Shown in pieces: positions 16,317 to 25,368 of a stretch of 38,701 nt of DNA (within the stretch, counting starts at the first letter, position 1; every line of letters begins with the position of its first letter). This stretch comes from Phycisphaerales bacterium. Its GTDB lineage: Bacteria > Planctomycetota > Phycisphaerae > UBA1845. Where the stretch lies: assembly GCA_013140575.1 (NCBI GenBank), contig JABFSN010000199.1, positions 1 to 38,701 on the forward strand. Reading direction: 5' to 3'. The notes beneath the pieces are model-generated. The model saw only the letters and a list, made by a program, of their open reading frames with translations, had not been told where the DNA came from and did no database searches. The position numbers were made by a program, and so were the translations under genes.

Positions 16317-17996
16317 ATGAAACACCGTTTTTCACATACCACCATGGGGCGGGCGACGTGCATCCTGACGCTGGTCGGCGGCCTAATGAACGCGGGCTGC
16401 GCGCCCAAACCGCCGAGGCTGGCCGTTCTGATTGTGGTCGATTCGTTCGGGACGGAATACCTGACGCGCGGGGCGCCCTATTTCGGCGAGGACGGTTTCA
16501 ACCGGCTGACGCGCGACGGGGCGGTGTTTCCGAATGCCCGATTCGGCTACGCGAACACGGTCACGGGTCCGGGCCACGCCACCATCGTCACCGGCGCGAA
16601 TCCGGCGGTGCACGGCATTCCCGACAACCAGTGGTACCGCCCGGGCAGCGACGAGCCGGTCACGTGCGTGGACGATATCAAGCAGTCCACGATCGGGATG
16701 CTGACGACGTACGATTCGTTCGGCTGCTCGCCGCGATCGCTGCTCGTCCCCACGGTGGGCGACAGTCTGAAGGAGCGATACGGCGCGGCGGCCAAGGTGT
16801 GGTCGATGTCGCTGAAGGCGCGGGCGGCCATTCTCACCGGTGGACAACACGCCGACGGGGCCATCTGGTTTCTGCCGAAAACGGGCGATTACGTGACCAG
16901 CGATTTTTACGGCGGCGTCGCGCCCGCGTGGTGCAAGGAGCTGAATCGCGATCGCTACGCGGACCGCTTCCTGCATACCAAGTGGGATCGCGTGCTGCCC
17001 GACGCGGCCTACGAGACCTGCGCCGAGGACAACGCCGCGTTCGAGCAGGGCCATCTGGTGTTGTTCATCAACACCCTGCCCAAGGAACTGGGCGAGCGGA
17101 TGGACATCGCCAATCGCATTTATTACGAACAGGTGCAATGCTCGCCGTGGGGGAATGAACTGGTGCTGGAGGCCGCCCGCCGCGCCGTGGTGCAGGAACA
17201 CCTGGGCCAGGACGAAACGCCCGATCTGCTGATCGTGGCGCTGTCCAGTCCCGACATCGTCGGGCACACCTTCGGACCGGAAAGCCACGAAATGCTCGAC
17301 ACGCTCGTGCGCACCGATCGCCAGATCGGCGAGTGGCTCGCCTTCCTCGACCAAAACGTCGGCCGCGAGAATTACAACGTCGTGCTGACCGCCGACCACG
17401 GCATGGGCCCCACGCCCGAACGGGCCATCGAAGCGGGAGAGGGCGGCGGGAGAATAGACCAGGCCGAGTTGCTGCTGGAGCTGCACCGGGGTCTGGAGGA
17501 GCGGTTCGAGCCGGCCGGCGAAGGGTTCTACTATCTGACCGCGGTGGACATGCCCTGGGTGTTCCTGAACGAGACGGTCCTGGGATTCCACAAGATCGAC
17601 ATCAACGAAGCCGCCGACGCCGTGGCCGCGACGCTGCGCCTGAAGAGCGGGTTCTCGACCGTGGCGGCCGCCCACGCCCTTTTGGATCGTCCGGAATCCG
17701 AGCTGTCGTCCGTCGAGCGGCTGATGCGGGAGTCGATTCGTCCCGGCCGGTGCGGGCACGTGTACGCCCATCTGGATCGCAACTGGGGGGTGGTGGGTTC
17801 GTGCGCCGGGCACGGGACGTCGCACGATTACGACGCCGTCGTTCCGGTGATTCTGACCGGCCCGGCCTTCCGCGCTGCGCGGTTCGACGACTCGATCGAG
17901 ATGAACGACGTGGCCCCCACGCTAAGCCGATTGCTGGGCGTGCAGCCCCCGCTCGCGTCGCGGGGACGCGTGTTGGGCGAAGCCTTCGCCAAATGA
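16317..17996 (+). CDS. PafA-type alkaline phosphatase lipoprotein
   Basis: 559 residues, alkaline phosphatase superfamily, closest in motif pattern to PafA-type phosphatases, which release phosphate from organic monoesters outside the cytoplasm. The lipobox MNAGC places Cys28 at the lipid anchor. Candidate catalytic parts are Asp42 (VVDSFGTEYL), Thr81 as nucleophile (YANTVTGPGHATIVTG), the SSPDIVGHTFGPES metal-ligand segment, TADHGMG and a C-terminal GHGTSHDYDAVVP. ATG 16317 has AGGAG at 16300-16304; the frame is open further upstream without start signals. It is divergent from the PPC gene. No Pho box was identified. A nucleotide pyrophosphatase/phosphodiesterase is the main alternative. Confidence 0.86.
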   Translation: MKHRFSHTTMGRATCILTLVGGLMNAGCAPKPPRLAVLIVVDSFGTEYLTRGAPYFGEDGFNRLTRDGAVFPNARFGYANTVTGPGHATIVTGANPAVHGIPDNQWYRPGSDEPVTCVDDIKQSTIGMLTTYDSFGCSPRSLLVPTVGDSLKERYGAAAKVWSMSLKARAAILTGGQHADGAIWFLPKTGDYVTSDFYGGVAPAWCKELNRDRYADRFLHTKWDRVLPDAAYETCAEDNAAFEQGHLVLFINTLPKELGERMDIANRIYYEQVQCSPWGNELVLEAARRAVVQEHLGQDETPDLLIVALSSPDIVGHTFGPESHEMLDTLVRTDRQIGEWLAFLDQNVGRENYNVVLTADHGMGPTPERAIEAGEGGGRIDQAELLLELHRGLEERFEPAGEGFYYLTAVDMPWVFLNETVLGFHKIDINEAADAVAATLRLKSGFSTVAAAHALLDRPESELSSVERLMRESIRPGRCGHVYAHLDRNWGVVGSCAGHGTSHDYDAVVPVILTGPAFRAARFDDSIEMNDVAPTLSRLLGVQPPLASRGRVLGEAFAK

Positions 17997-18078
17997 CATG
18001 TTGTGGCACTTGTCCCGCCACGAATCTCCCCGCCGCCGAATGTGCGAACGGTACGTGCTTGGCGGAGCCTGCGACGGT

Positions 18079-18187
18079 TCCTCCGCCCCTGCCGGGGCGG
18101 GAATCCCTGCGGAACGGAATCCACGGGTTACGCGATGCTGCGCATCGCTCCACCCGTGGCTACAATCCACCGCCCCGCCGGGGCGGA
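18079..18187. repeat. Family D palindromic element, copy 2
   Basis: Direct copy of 12344-12451 with the same three palindromes (CCGCCCC-TGCC-GGGGCGG; CCACGGGT...ACCCGTGG; CCGCCCCGCCGGGGCGG). It lies between the convergent phosphatase and CNNM/CorC-type genes. Confidence 0.85.
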
Positions 18188-18247
18188 ATGCATGGCGGAA
18201 GATGATCCGACGCGAAGGACAGTCCCGAATCGTGTTCAATGGCGCCG

Positions 18248-19621
18248 TTATCCGCGGCGGGCGGGTTCTTCCATGGCCGGGGCGGGGCGTTCGTGGGCGT
18301 CGGACGCCGGTGGAGCCGCGGCGACCAGCGCTTCGACCAGCTTGTGACGGCGGACTTTTCGGGCCAGGAGCCGGACGCCCTCGATCTGGTAGGCCATGCC
18401 CGTCCGCGGCTGCACGCCGTGATGCACTTGAAGCCACTCGCAGAGCGACGCCGATCCGGGCTGATTCGGCGCCAGGTCGGAACGGTTCAACACTTCCCGC
18501 ACGCGCGACAGCGGCGCGCCTCCGCCCACGATCCACTGCCGGCCCGAGGCGGTGATGTGCCGCGGCAGCCGATCGAATTCGTCCTGAATGTCCCCCACGA
18601 CTTCTTCGAGTATGTCCTCCAGCGACAGAATGCCCGCCACCGTGCCATCGCCGTGCCGCACCAGCGCCAAGTGGACGTGTTCCGACATCATCCGCGTGAA
18701 TGCCTCGCCCACAAGGCTCTCCGCCGCCAGCGGCAGCAACGGCCGCAGAATCTCGCGCACGCTGGGATTCTCCGGATGGGTCTTGGCCAGAAAGAACAGT
18801 TCCTTCACGTTGGCATACCCGATGATCGCCTGGGGATCGTTGCGCCGTTCGGTCACCGGGAACCGCGTATGAACGTCGATGTGCACGGTCACCAACTGCT
18901 CGGTCAGCGGGCCGTCGGCGAAGAGCATCACGATATCCTCGTCGGGCACCATAATGTCGGACACCTTGATGCTCGACAGCCGGCTGGCGCCGAGAATCAT
19001 CTGCTCCTGGCGAGCCCCGATGATCCGCGACGTGCGCAGCATCGACGCCTGGGCACGCAGTTCGTTCAAACCCGGCTCGCCGTCACCCCAGTCGTTCGAC
19101 GCCATCACGTTTCGCGACAGCAACCCCACCAGCCGTCGCGTGATCCACTCGAAACAGACCACGGCCGGAAAAACGGGAAACGAAAAGGCGCGCATCAGCA
19201 GGCTAAGGTTCAGGCACACCCATTCGCTATGCCGCAGCGCGAATGTTTTGGGAACCAGTTCTCCGAAAACGATGGTCACGGCCGACAGCGGCAGCACGAC
19301 CAGGGCGATCGCCAGCACGTCGGCCAACCCCGGGGACAGTTCCAACGACCGCTCCAGCCACGGCGAAAACCGGCCCTCGGCCCCCGCGCCGCCCGTGGCC
19401 GCCGCGATCGCGCCCACCAGCGTGATCCCGATCTGCACCACGGCCAGGCTGGCCTCCATGCGATTCTTCATGCGCAGCGCGGACGCGGCCCCGCGCGCGT
19501 GCTTTTCGGCCAGCAGTTTCAGCCGGCCGGCGCTGATGGACGCCAGGGCGAGCTCGTAGGCCGCGAAGGCGCTGTTCAGCACCAGCATGGCCACGATGAT
19601 AAGGCACTGGGCAACGCCCAC
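18248..19621 (-). CDS. CNNM/CorC (hemolysin C)-type membrane protein with CBS pair
   Basis: 457 residues. The N-terminal DUF21/CNNM transmembrane domain (residues 1 to about 190) has about four hydrophobic stretches and the family phrase VFGELVPKTFALRHSEWV. Next is a CBS pair (VSDIMVPDEDIVMLF; RFPVTERRNDPQAIIGYANVKELFF; VREILRPLLPL ... VHLALVRHGDGTVAGILSLEDILEEVVGDIQDEFD). The C-terminal CorC/HlyC domain is GRQWIVGGGAPLSRV onwards. Relatives are linked to Mg2+/Co2+ efflux; the old haemolysin name is misleading. The start is GTG 19621 with TAGGA upstream; ATG at 19585 is possible but would trim the first helix. A 171-bp repeat element begins 13 bp upstream. Confidence 0.9.
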   Translation of the reverse strand: MGVAQCLIIVAMLVLNSAFAAYELALASISAGRLKLLAEKHARGAASALRMKNRMEASLAVVQIGITLVGAIAAATGGAGAEGRFSPWLERSLELSPGLADVLAIALVVLPLSAVTIVFGELVPKTFALRHSEWVCLNLSLLMRAFSFPVFPAVVCFEWITRRLVGLLSRNVMASNDWGDGEPGLNELRAQASMLRTSRIIGARQEQMILGASRLSSIKVSDIMVPDEDIVMLFADGPLTEQLVTVHIDVHTRFPVTERRNDPQAIIGYANVKELFFLAKTHPENPSVREILRPLLPLAAESLVGEAFTRMMSEHVHLALVRHGDGTVAGILSLEDILEEVVGDIQDEFDRLPRHITASGRQWIVGGGAPLSRVREVLNRSDLAPNQPGSASLCEWLQVHHGVQPRTGMAYQIEGVRLLARKVRRHKLVEALVAAAPPASDAHERPAPAMEEPARRG

Positions 19622-19633
19622 GCGGTGTTCCTA

Positions 19634-19804
19634 GTGGACCGATCCAACCGATTCTGTGGGTGGCACGGGCAAGCGTACTCGCTTGCCCGTGGTCTCCGAC
19701 TTTCGGCGTCGACTGCGCTTTCAACGTGCTGGCCGGTCGCACACGGACAACGGAGTACCGTTGTCCGTGCCACCCGACCCGCATTTTCGCGTGGATAGCC
19801 CCAC
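19634..19804. repeat. 171-bp twin-hairpin element, family A, subfamily II, inverted copy
   Basis: Reverse orientation of the copy at 25368-25538. Hairpins are at 19664-19691 and 19742-19769, with flanks of 30 and 35 bp. The left flank is TA (19632-19633); the right flank is CA. The linker matches the 25368 copy, not subfamily I. It forms the upstream region of the CNNM gene. Confidence 0.9.
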
Positions 19805-19937
19805 CAGGGTGGTTCGCGGCGGGTCGGACCGCCCGGCCACCGCATCGAGTTGATTCCCACGCATCGCCGACATTGGGCGATCGGATTCACGCGGACACTC
19901 TATGCGGACCCTGCGCGCTTCGCCAGCGGAATCAATT

Positions 19938-20300
19938 CGAGCCGCGGGCGCAGTACGTGATTAGCGTCCCGTGTACGTGTTTGGCGCTTCCCTGGGCAGC
20001 CTGCCGCACGCAGGCCTGAATGTAGCCCCGCGTTTCAACGCGGGGTACGCGGGAGACCCAATAGCAACGAGTCCCGAAGGGACGGCTGAAATCCTTCACG
20101 GCGCTTCAGCCGTTCCTCCGGGACTATGGGTCTGTGGTGGCGGCGTCATCCCAGCACTGAAGTGCTGGGCTACATTCACAGCGTCCCCATGGGACGCTAA
20201 ACACATGCCGGGCGCAAGCCCGGTGATGGAACGGCGATGGGTTTGGCACCGCGAAGTCGTCCGTGGGCTTGCGCCCACGGCTCTGATCGCGGGTTTCGCA
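19938..20300. repeat. Cluster of short palindromes
   Basis: In order: GAGCCGCGGGCGCAGTACGTG (shared in reverse with 12479-12504), CCCCGCGTTTCAACGCGGGG near 20024, GTCCCGAAGGGAC and its partner GTTCCTCCGGGAC, CCCAGCACTGAAGTGCTGGG near 20151, GCGTCCCCATGGGACGC near 20181, CCGGGCGCAAGCCCGG near 20209, and CGTGGGCTTGCGCCCACG near 20264. Each is a separate hairpin of 6-9 bp. No gene fits. Confidence 0.75.
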
Positions 20301-20406
20301 CGTTAATCATGTAGTGCGCCCGGTGCCCTGAAACGAGTGGCGCACACTAGACACACTCGTGGGGTGACCAGAATCCGTTACCGCTGCACTCCGGGATACG
20401 CGACGG

Positions 20407-21711
20407 TCAGGTTGTTTCGCTCGCTGCTTCTTCGTTCTTGCAGATTTCGCGCAACAGGGACGTCGCGTAGCCCCCGGCCGGCAATTCGAAGGTCAGCCGG
20501 ACGAAATCACCGGCGTCGTCATGCCCGTGTTCGAGACCGATGTCGCCGACGGGCACGCGCAGCGGACGCCGGGCGCCGTTCATGTCGGCCGCGTTCCTGT
20601 CTGAAAGATGCACGGCCATGATGCCCGCGTCGGCCAACACGCGGGCCTCGCGCTCGCCCGGATCGCCGAGCGCCGCGGTCATGCGTTTGCCGAACAACGG
20701 ACCCGTTGGGGAGATTTCGATTGCAGCGCAACGCGGCTGCTCGACCACGGCGTCGGCGACGTGAAAACAGGCGCCATTGGCGTGCTTCCAGGCCAGATCG
20801 CCGATTTCCAGCAGGTCAATTCGTTGAATGCGGTCGGCCAACACGCGGTTGAACAACTCGGCCTGGAATGCGTTCAGGTAGAATAACCGCATGTTGTGAT
20901 CGACGGTGTTCCACGCCCGCCGGGGATTTCCCCGGGTCCGCGCCATCGCGCCGGCCACCCGGCGTTGGACGGCGCTGCCCCGCGGCCAGGCGCGGGCGGC
21001 TTCGTCGAATTGTCCGCGATCGAAAAACCGTCGGGCCTCCAGCACGGGTCCGGTGTCCGTTGCATCGGGTCGGCCCAGCAGTTGGGCGACGGCTTCCGCG
21101 TGATCGCCGAGCAGCGCCGCCCGGCCGATCAAACCGTTGTCGCCGCGGGCGCCGAACCGCTGCGGTCCGAAATAGTTGGCCATGCCGCGCCGGGCCAAAT
21201 CGTCAATCGTCGATCGTGCGGACGTCATCGCATGGGGCGGCACGTCGCGCACCTTGACGATGAACCGATTGCCCCGCAGATGGCCGACGCGCAGTTTGTT
21301 GCCGTGGCGATCGACGCGAACGACGCGCACCCCCTGAATCGACATCCGCAGCACGTCGTCGGGATCGACATGCTCGACGCTGATCGTCTGCCGGGTGACG
21401 GCGTGCGCGTCCTTGCGACCGGCGACGCCAATGTCGCGATCGCGCTTGCCCAGCGCATTCGCGATCCAGTGCACGGCGTCCTGCGTGGTGATTCCGGTTT
21501 TTTCGATCTGGACGTAGACGTGGGTGCCCTCGCCGGACGGCTCGTACAGCGGCAACTCCTCGACGAAAAAATCTTCGGGGCGGGACTTGATCGTTCCGCC
21601 GATGCCGGGAATGTCGGCCGTCAGATAGGGCAGGTCGTGCGACCCCAACGCGGCGAATCCTGCACCGCCGTTAATGCCCCCCACCGATTCAGCCGTTTGC
21701 GCGACGATCAT
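20407..21711 (-). CDS. truD: tRNA pseudouridine(13) synthase TruD
   Basis: TruD converts U13 of tRNA-Glu and others to pseudouridine. From ATG 21711 the protein has 434 residues, longer than the ~350 of E. coli. It carries IKSRPEDFFVEELPLY near 41-56, the catalytic motif AGRKDAHAVTRQ with Asp101, and the TRUD signature MANYFGPQRFG. The central insert has an ALLGDHAEAVAQLLG stretch, as in other long TruDs. C-terminal residues include NGARRPLRVPVGDIG and FELPAGGYATSLLREIC, both typical. The frame stays open to 21879, but the extra 56 residues (basic, low similarity) overlap the likely promoter region of the divergent radical SAM gene, so the ATG before IVAQTAESVGG is preferred. Stand-alone gene. 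Confidence 0.93.
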   Translation of the reverse strand: MIVAQTAESVGGINGGAGFAALGSHDLPYLTADIPGIGGTIKSRPEDFFVEELPLYEPSGEGTHVYVQIEKTGITTQDAVHWIANALGKRDRDIGVAGRKDAHAVTRQTISVEHVDPDDVLRMSIQGVRVVRVDRHGNKLRVGHLRGNRFIVKVRDVPPHAMTSARSTIDDLARRGMANYFGPQRFGARGDNGLIGRAALLGDHAEAVAQLLGRPDATDTGPVLEARRFFDRGQFDEAARAWPRGSAVQRRVAGAMARTRGNPRRAWNTVDHNMRLFYLNAFQAELFNRVLADRIQRIDLLEIGDLAWKHANGACFHVADAVVEQPRCAAIEISPTGPLFGKRMTAALGDPGEREARVLADAGIMAVHLSDRNAADMNGARRPLRVPVGDIGLEHGHDDAGDFVRLTFELPAGGYATSLLREICKNEEAASETT

Positions 21712-21958
21712 GCGTCGAGTGTAGCCCCCCGCTCGCCGCCCGCAATTGTTGCGCGGACCGACCCACCGTTGGTTCCGATAACCGTTGGAGTCCAACCCCG
21801 GACCGGATTGTGCGGCGACGTTAGTGGTCGGACGCCTCCTCGATTGCTCGCCGAGGAGGGCGCCGATTCCGATATTCACGTTATGCGCGGCCGCGGCGTC
21901 GTTGTTGCACCGCTACGAAACGTGTGATCGGGTCCGACAATCGTCAAATGGACACGAC

Positions 21959-23503
21959 ATGGCTTTGGTAACGTTGATTCGCCCTCCCTTGTTGGTGCCC
22001 AAATGGTCGGATTCGGGACCGATCACTCCGCCGATCGGGCCCGCCTATCTGGCCGCCGGTTTGCAGCGGGCCGGTCACGCCGTGCGAATCATCGACGCCG
22101 TCGGCGAGGCCCCGTTCCAGGTCACCCGGCTGTTCAACGACCGCATGCTCGGCGTGGGACTGACCAACGAGCAAATCGCCGAGCGGGTCGATCCCACTTC
22201 CGACATGGTCGGCGTGTCGTGCATGTTCTCGCAGGACTGGCCCGAACTGCGACGGATCATTGAGCGCGTCCGGCAACGCCTGCCCCGCGTGCCCATCGTC
22301 GCCGGCGGCGAGCACATCACGGCCGTCCGCGAATTCACTCTGCAATCCTGCCCGGAAGTGGACTACTGCGTGCTCGGCGAAGGCGAGGAAACCATCGTCG
22401 AACTGGTCCGCGCTGTGGCGAGCGGCGGCGACGTTTCAAAAGTCGCGGGCGTCCTGTATCGCTCGCCCGACGGCGCGGTCCGGCAAACGGCGCCCCGCGG
22501 CCGAATTCAATCGATTGACGAAATCCCACCGCCGGCGTGGGACCTGGTCGACTTGAACCCCTATCTCGACAACGGGCTGGGGTTCGGCGTCAACCGCGGC
22601 CGCAGCATGCCCATTCTGGCCACGCGCGGGTGCCCCTATCAATGCACGTTCTGCTCGAGCCCACACATGTGGACCACGCGCTGGTCGGCACGCGACCCCG
22701 GCAACGTGCTTGACGAAATCGAGTCGTACATGGACCGCTACCGCGCGACCAATTTCGATTTCTACGACCTGACCGCCATCATCAAGCGCGAATGGATCGT
22801 GGCATTCTGCGAATTGATTCTGGCCCGCGGTCGGCAGTTCACCTGGCAACTGCCCAGCGGCACGCGCACCGAGGCCATCGACGAACAAGTGACCCGTCTG
22901 TTGTACGCGTCGGGCTGCCGGAACATCAGCTATGCCCCGGAAAGCGGCTCGGTCGACGTCCTCAACCGAATCAAGAAGCGCATGCACCTGGACCGCATGG
23001 CCGGATCGATCCGGTCGGCCGTGCGCAACGGGCTGAATCTCAAGCTGAACATCATCATGGGCTTTCCGGATGAAACGCGCGCGGAAATCATGAAAACGAT
23101 CGGCCTGCTGGCCCGGCTGGGCGGCATGGGCGTTCACGACGCCAGCGTGTCGCTGTTTTCGCCGTACCCCGGGTCGGAATTATTCAACACGTTGCGGGCG
23201 AATGGCGCGATTCCCGAACTGTCGGACGAGTATTTTCTTTCGTTGGGCACCTACAAGGATTTTTCCCAAACCACGTGTTATTCCAACGGAATCGGCGCCC
23301 GCGAACTGAATGCCTACCGCCTGATCGGCATGTCCGCGTTTTACGGCGTGCAGTACCTTTCCCGCCCGTGGCGGTTATGGCGGACCGTGGCCAATTTCCT
23401 TTCGCATCGCGAGGAATCGCGCCTCGACAAATCCCTGCGCGACCTGGTTCACCGCCTGCTGCCCGGATTCAAACGACGCCGCCGGGCCATCCCCGCCGCG
23501 TAG
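21959..23503 (+). CDS. B12-binding-domain radical SAM protein
   Basis: 514 residues. The N-terminal cobalamin-binding-like Rossmann domain (about 1-190) includes PPIGPAYLAAGLQRAGHAVRIID, PIVAGGEHIT and YCVLGEGEETIVELV; the classical DxHxxG cobalt-ligand motif is not seen. The radical SAM domain has Cys225, Cys229 and Cys232 (RGCPYQCTFC) and the GFPDETRAEIMKT strand. Family members methylate, cyclise or cleave diverse substrates; none can be chosen here. The C-terminus ends in a basic tail. ATG 21959 is preferred; the frame is open upstream to 21785 without support. The TAG stop (23501-23503) coincides with the TA|G boundary of a 171-bp repeat element, so the original C-terminus may have been longer. 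Confidence 0.88.
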   Translation: MALVTLIRPPLLVPKWSDSGPITPPIGPAYLAAGLQRAGHAVRIIDAVGEAPFQVTRLFNDRMLGVGLTNEQIAERVDPTSDMVGVSCMFSQDWPELRRIIERVRQRLPRVPIVAGGEHITAVREFTLQSCPEVDYCVLGEGEETIVELVRAVASGGDVSKVAGVLYRSPDGAVRQTAPRGRIQSIDEIPPPAWDLVDLNPYLDNGLGFGVNRGRSMPILATRGCPYQCTFCSSPHMWTTRWSARDPGNVLDEIESYMDRYRATNFDFYDLTAIIKREWIVAFCELILARGRQFTWQLPSGTRTEAIDEQVTRLLYASGCRNISYAPESGSVDVLNRIKKRMHLDRMAGSIRSAVRNGLNLKLNIIMGFPDETRAEIMKTIGLLARLGGMGVHDASVSLFSPYPGSELFNTLRANGAIPELSDEYFLSLGTYKDFSQTTCYSNGIGARELNAYRLIGMSAFYGVQYLSRPWRLWRTVANFLSHREESRLDKSLRDLVHRLLPGFKRRRRAIPAA

Positions 23504-23673
23504 TGCTCCGTCGCCCGTAAAGTTTTGGTTCGGGTGGCACGGACAACGGTACTCCGTTGTCCGTGTAAGCTGTGCGTGCATCGATGAATCTAAGGCGCCG
23601 CTCGGCGGGCGAGACCACGGGCAAGCGAGTACGCTTGCCCGTGCCACCCGAAAAATAAGCTGCGATGGAGCAC
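23503..23673. repeat. 171-bp twin-hairpin element, family A, subfamily I, copy 2
   Basis: The cleanest copy: TA (23501-23502), GTGCTCCGTCGC..., hairpin 1 at 23538-23565, 50-bp linker, hairpin 2 at 23616-23643, ...GCGATGGAGCAC, TA (23674-23675). The termini are inverted repeats with one mismatch over 12 bp, and the flanking TA looks like a target-site duplication. Confidence 0.92.
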
Positions 23674-23710
23674 TAGCGCCTTCTGCCGGGAACCCGCCGC
23701 GATCGCCGCG

Positions 23711-23738
23711 TTGACAGTTTGGCGGGTTCGGTTAGACT
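23711..23738 (+). promoter_or_regulatory. Promoter of tRNA-Arg
   Basis: TTGACA (23711-23716), 16-bp spacer, TAGACT (23733-23738). The start would fall near 23745, 5 nt before the tRNA. Perfect -35 box. Confidence 0.6.
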
Positions 23739-23749
23739 TTGGGCACGCC

Positions 23750-23823
23750 GTCCCCGTAGCACAATTGGATAGCGCGTCGGCCTCCGAAGCCGAAGGTTGC
23801 AGGTTCGAATCCTGCCGGGGACG
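23750..23823 (+). tRNA. tRNA-Arg (anticodon CCG)
   Basis: Acceptor arm GTCCCCG / CGGGGAC, discriminator G23823, D arm GC...GC with loop ACAATTGGAT, anticodon stem TCGGC/GCCGA with loop CTCCGAA (anticodon CCG, reads CGG), T arm GCAGG-TTCGAAT-CCTGC. All stems pair. CCA is not encoded. Confidence 0.93.
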
Positions 23824-23958
23824 TAAACCCCAGCGCCGTAATCGAGACCTGTTTTCCGCCCGCGGGGTGATCGCTCCCGGCGGGGAATCTCCCGCAACCA
23901 GGGGATTTACGCCGCATCCGGCACGATCCGGTCGCGGTCATTGAGATCGGAATAACGG

Positions 23959-25368
23959 ATGGGTCTTCCCGTCGTCGCCATCGTCGGCCGACCGAACGTC
24001 GGCAAGAGCAGCCTGTTCAACGTCATCACCGGACGGCGGACCTCCATCGTCGATCCGACGGCCGGGGTCACGCGCGACCGCGTGTCGGCCGTCTGCGACA
24101 TCGACGATGTGTTTTTCGAACTGGTCGACACCGGCGGGTTCGGCATTCAGGACGTGGACGATTTGACCGAGCACGTCGAACGCCAGATCGGATACGCCAT
24201 CGAGCAGGCCGCCCTGATTCTGTTCGTCGTCGACGTGCAGGACGGCGTGGTCCCGCTGGATCAGACCGTGGCCGAGTTGTTGCGGAAGCACCACCGCCGC
24301 GTCGTTCTGCTGGCCAACAAAACCGATTCGCCGGTGCAGGAGCCGCAGGCGTCGGAATTCGGCCGGCTGGGATATGGTGCGCCGCTGTGCGTCTCCGCGG
24401 TTCACGCCGTGGGCAAGCGCGAACTGCTCGAACGGGTCGCCGTCCGCCTTCGCGACGCCGGGGGAACCGAACCGACCGAACCGGAAATGTGCGTCGCCCT
24501 CATCGGCCGGCGCAACACGGGTAAAAGCACGTTCATCAACGCGCTGGCCGGCGCGGAGCGCGTCATCACCAGTGAAGTGCCCGGCACCACTCGCGACGCC
24601 ATCGACGTGCGCTTCGAATTCGACGGGCGTTCGTTCATCGCCATTGACACGGCCGGCGTGCGAAAAAAACGCAAGATGGACGACGCCATCGAGTTCTACG
24701 CGTTCACCCGCATGCAGCAGTCCATCGATCGGGCAGACGTGGTGCTGTTTCTCATCGACGCGGCCGAACCGACAAGTCGCGTGGACAAGACGCTGGCCAC
24801 CTATCTGGTCGACCAGCACAAGCCCGTGGTTCTCGTGGTCAACAAATGGGACCTGGCCAAGGGGCAGGCCGGGACCGACGAATACGGGCAGTACCTGGCC
24901 CGCACGCTCGGCGGCTTGGGTTTCGCACCCATGGTCTTCACTACCGCGATCACCGGCAAAAACGTCACCGCGGCGGTCGACACGGCCTCGTCGCTGTTCA
25001 AGCAGGCGCGGGTCCGGGTGGGCACCGGCGTTTTGAATCGCGCGTTCGACGAGATCAAGGAACTGCGCGGGCCTTCGGCCAAACGCGGCACTCGCCGGCC
25101 GAAACTTTTCTACGCGACGCAGGTGGCCGTCGCTCCCCCGACCATCGTCTTGTTCGTGAACGACGACCGCAGCGTGGACGAACGCTTCGTGCGGTTTCTC
25201 GCGAGTCAATTCCGCGAACGGCTGCCCTATCCCGAAGTGCCGATTCGCCTGATCCTGCGCCCCCGCCACGAGGAATCGCGCACGCCCGACCGACCCCGTC
25301 CCGCGATTCGCACCGATCGCCGGCGCGTCCACGACGTCCGCGGCCGCAGCACACGTCGAACGCAGTAG
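23959..25368 (+). CDS. der: Ribosome-associated double GTPase Der (EngA)
   Basis: Der has two G domains in tandem and a KH-like C-terminal domain and acts in 50S subunit maturation. The 469 residues show domain 1 P-loop GRPNVGKSS (10-18), DTGGFG and NKTD; domain 2 P-loop GRRNTGKST near 182 (the usual Pro-Asn-Val is changed to Arg-Asn-Thr), DTAGVRKKRKMDD and NKWD; and the KH-like end RRPKLFYATQVAVAPPTIVLFVN...RLPYPEVPIRLILRPR. A basic tail follows. ATG 23959 has GAGATCGGAA upstream. The TAG stop (25366-25368) coincides with the TA|G boundary of a 171-bp repeat element. Confidence 0.96.
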   Translation: MGLPVVAIVGRPNVGKSSLFNVITGRRTSIVDPTAGVTRDRVSAVCDIDDVFFELVDTGGFGIQDVDDLTEHVERQIGYAIEQAALILFVVDVQDGVVPLDQTVAELLRKHHRRVVLLANKTDSPVQEPQASEFGRLGYGAPLCVSAVHAVGKRELLERVAVRLRDAGGTEPTEPEMCVALIGRRNTGKSTFINALAGAERVITSEVPGTTRDAIDVRFEFDGRSFIAIDTAGVRKKRKMDDAIEFYAFTRMQQSIDRADVVLFLIDAAEPTSRVDKTLATYLVDQHKPVVLVVNKWDLAKGQAGTDEYGQYLARTLGGLGFAPMVFTTAITGKNVTAAVDTASSLFKQARVRVGTGVLNRAFDEIKELRGPSAKRGTRRPKLFYATQVAVAPPTIVLFVNDDRSVDERFVRFLASQFRERLPYPEVPIRLILRPRHEESRTPDRPRPAIRTDRRRVHDVRGRSTRRTQ

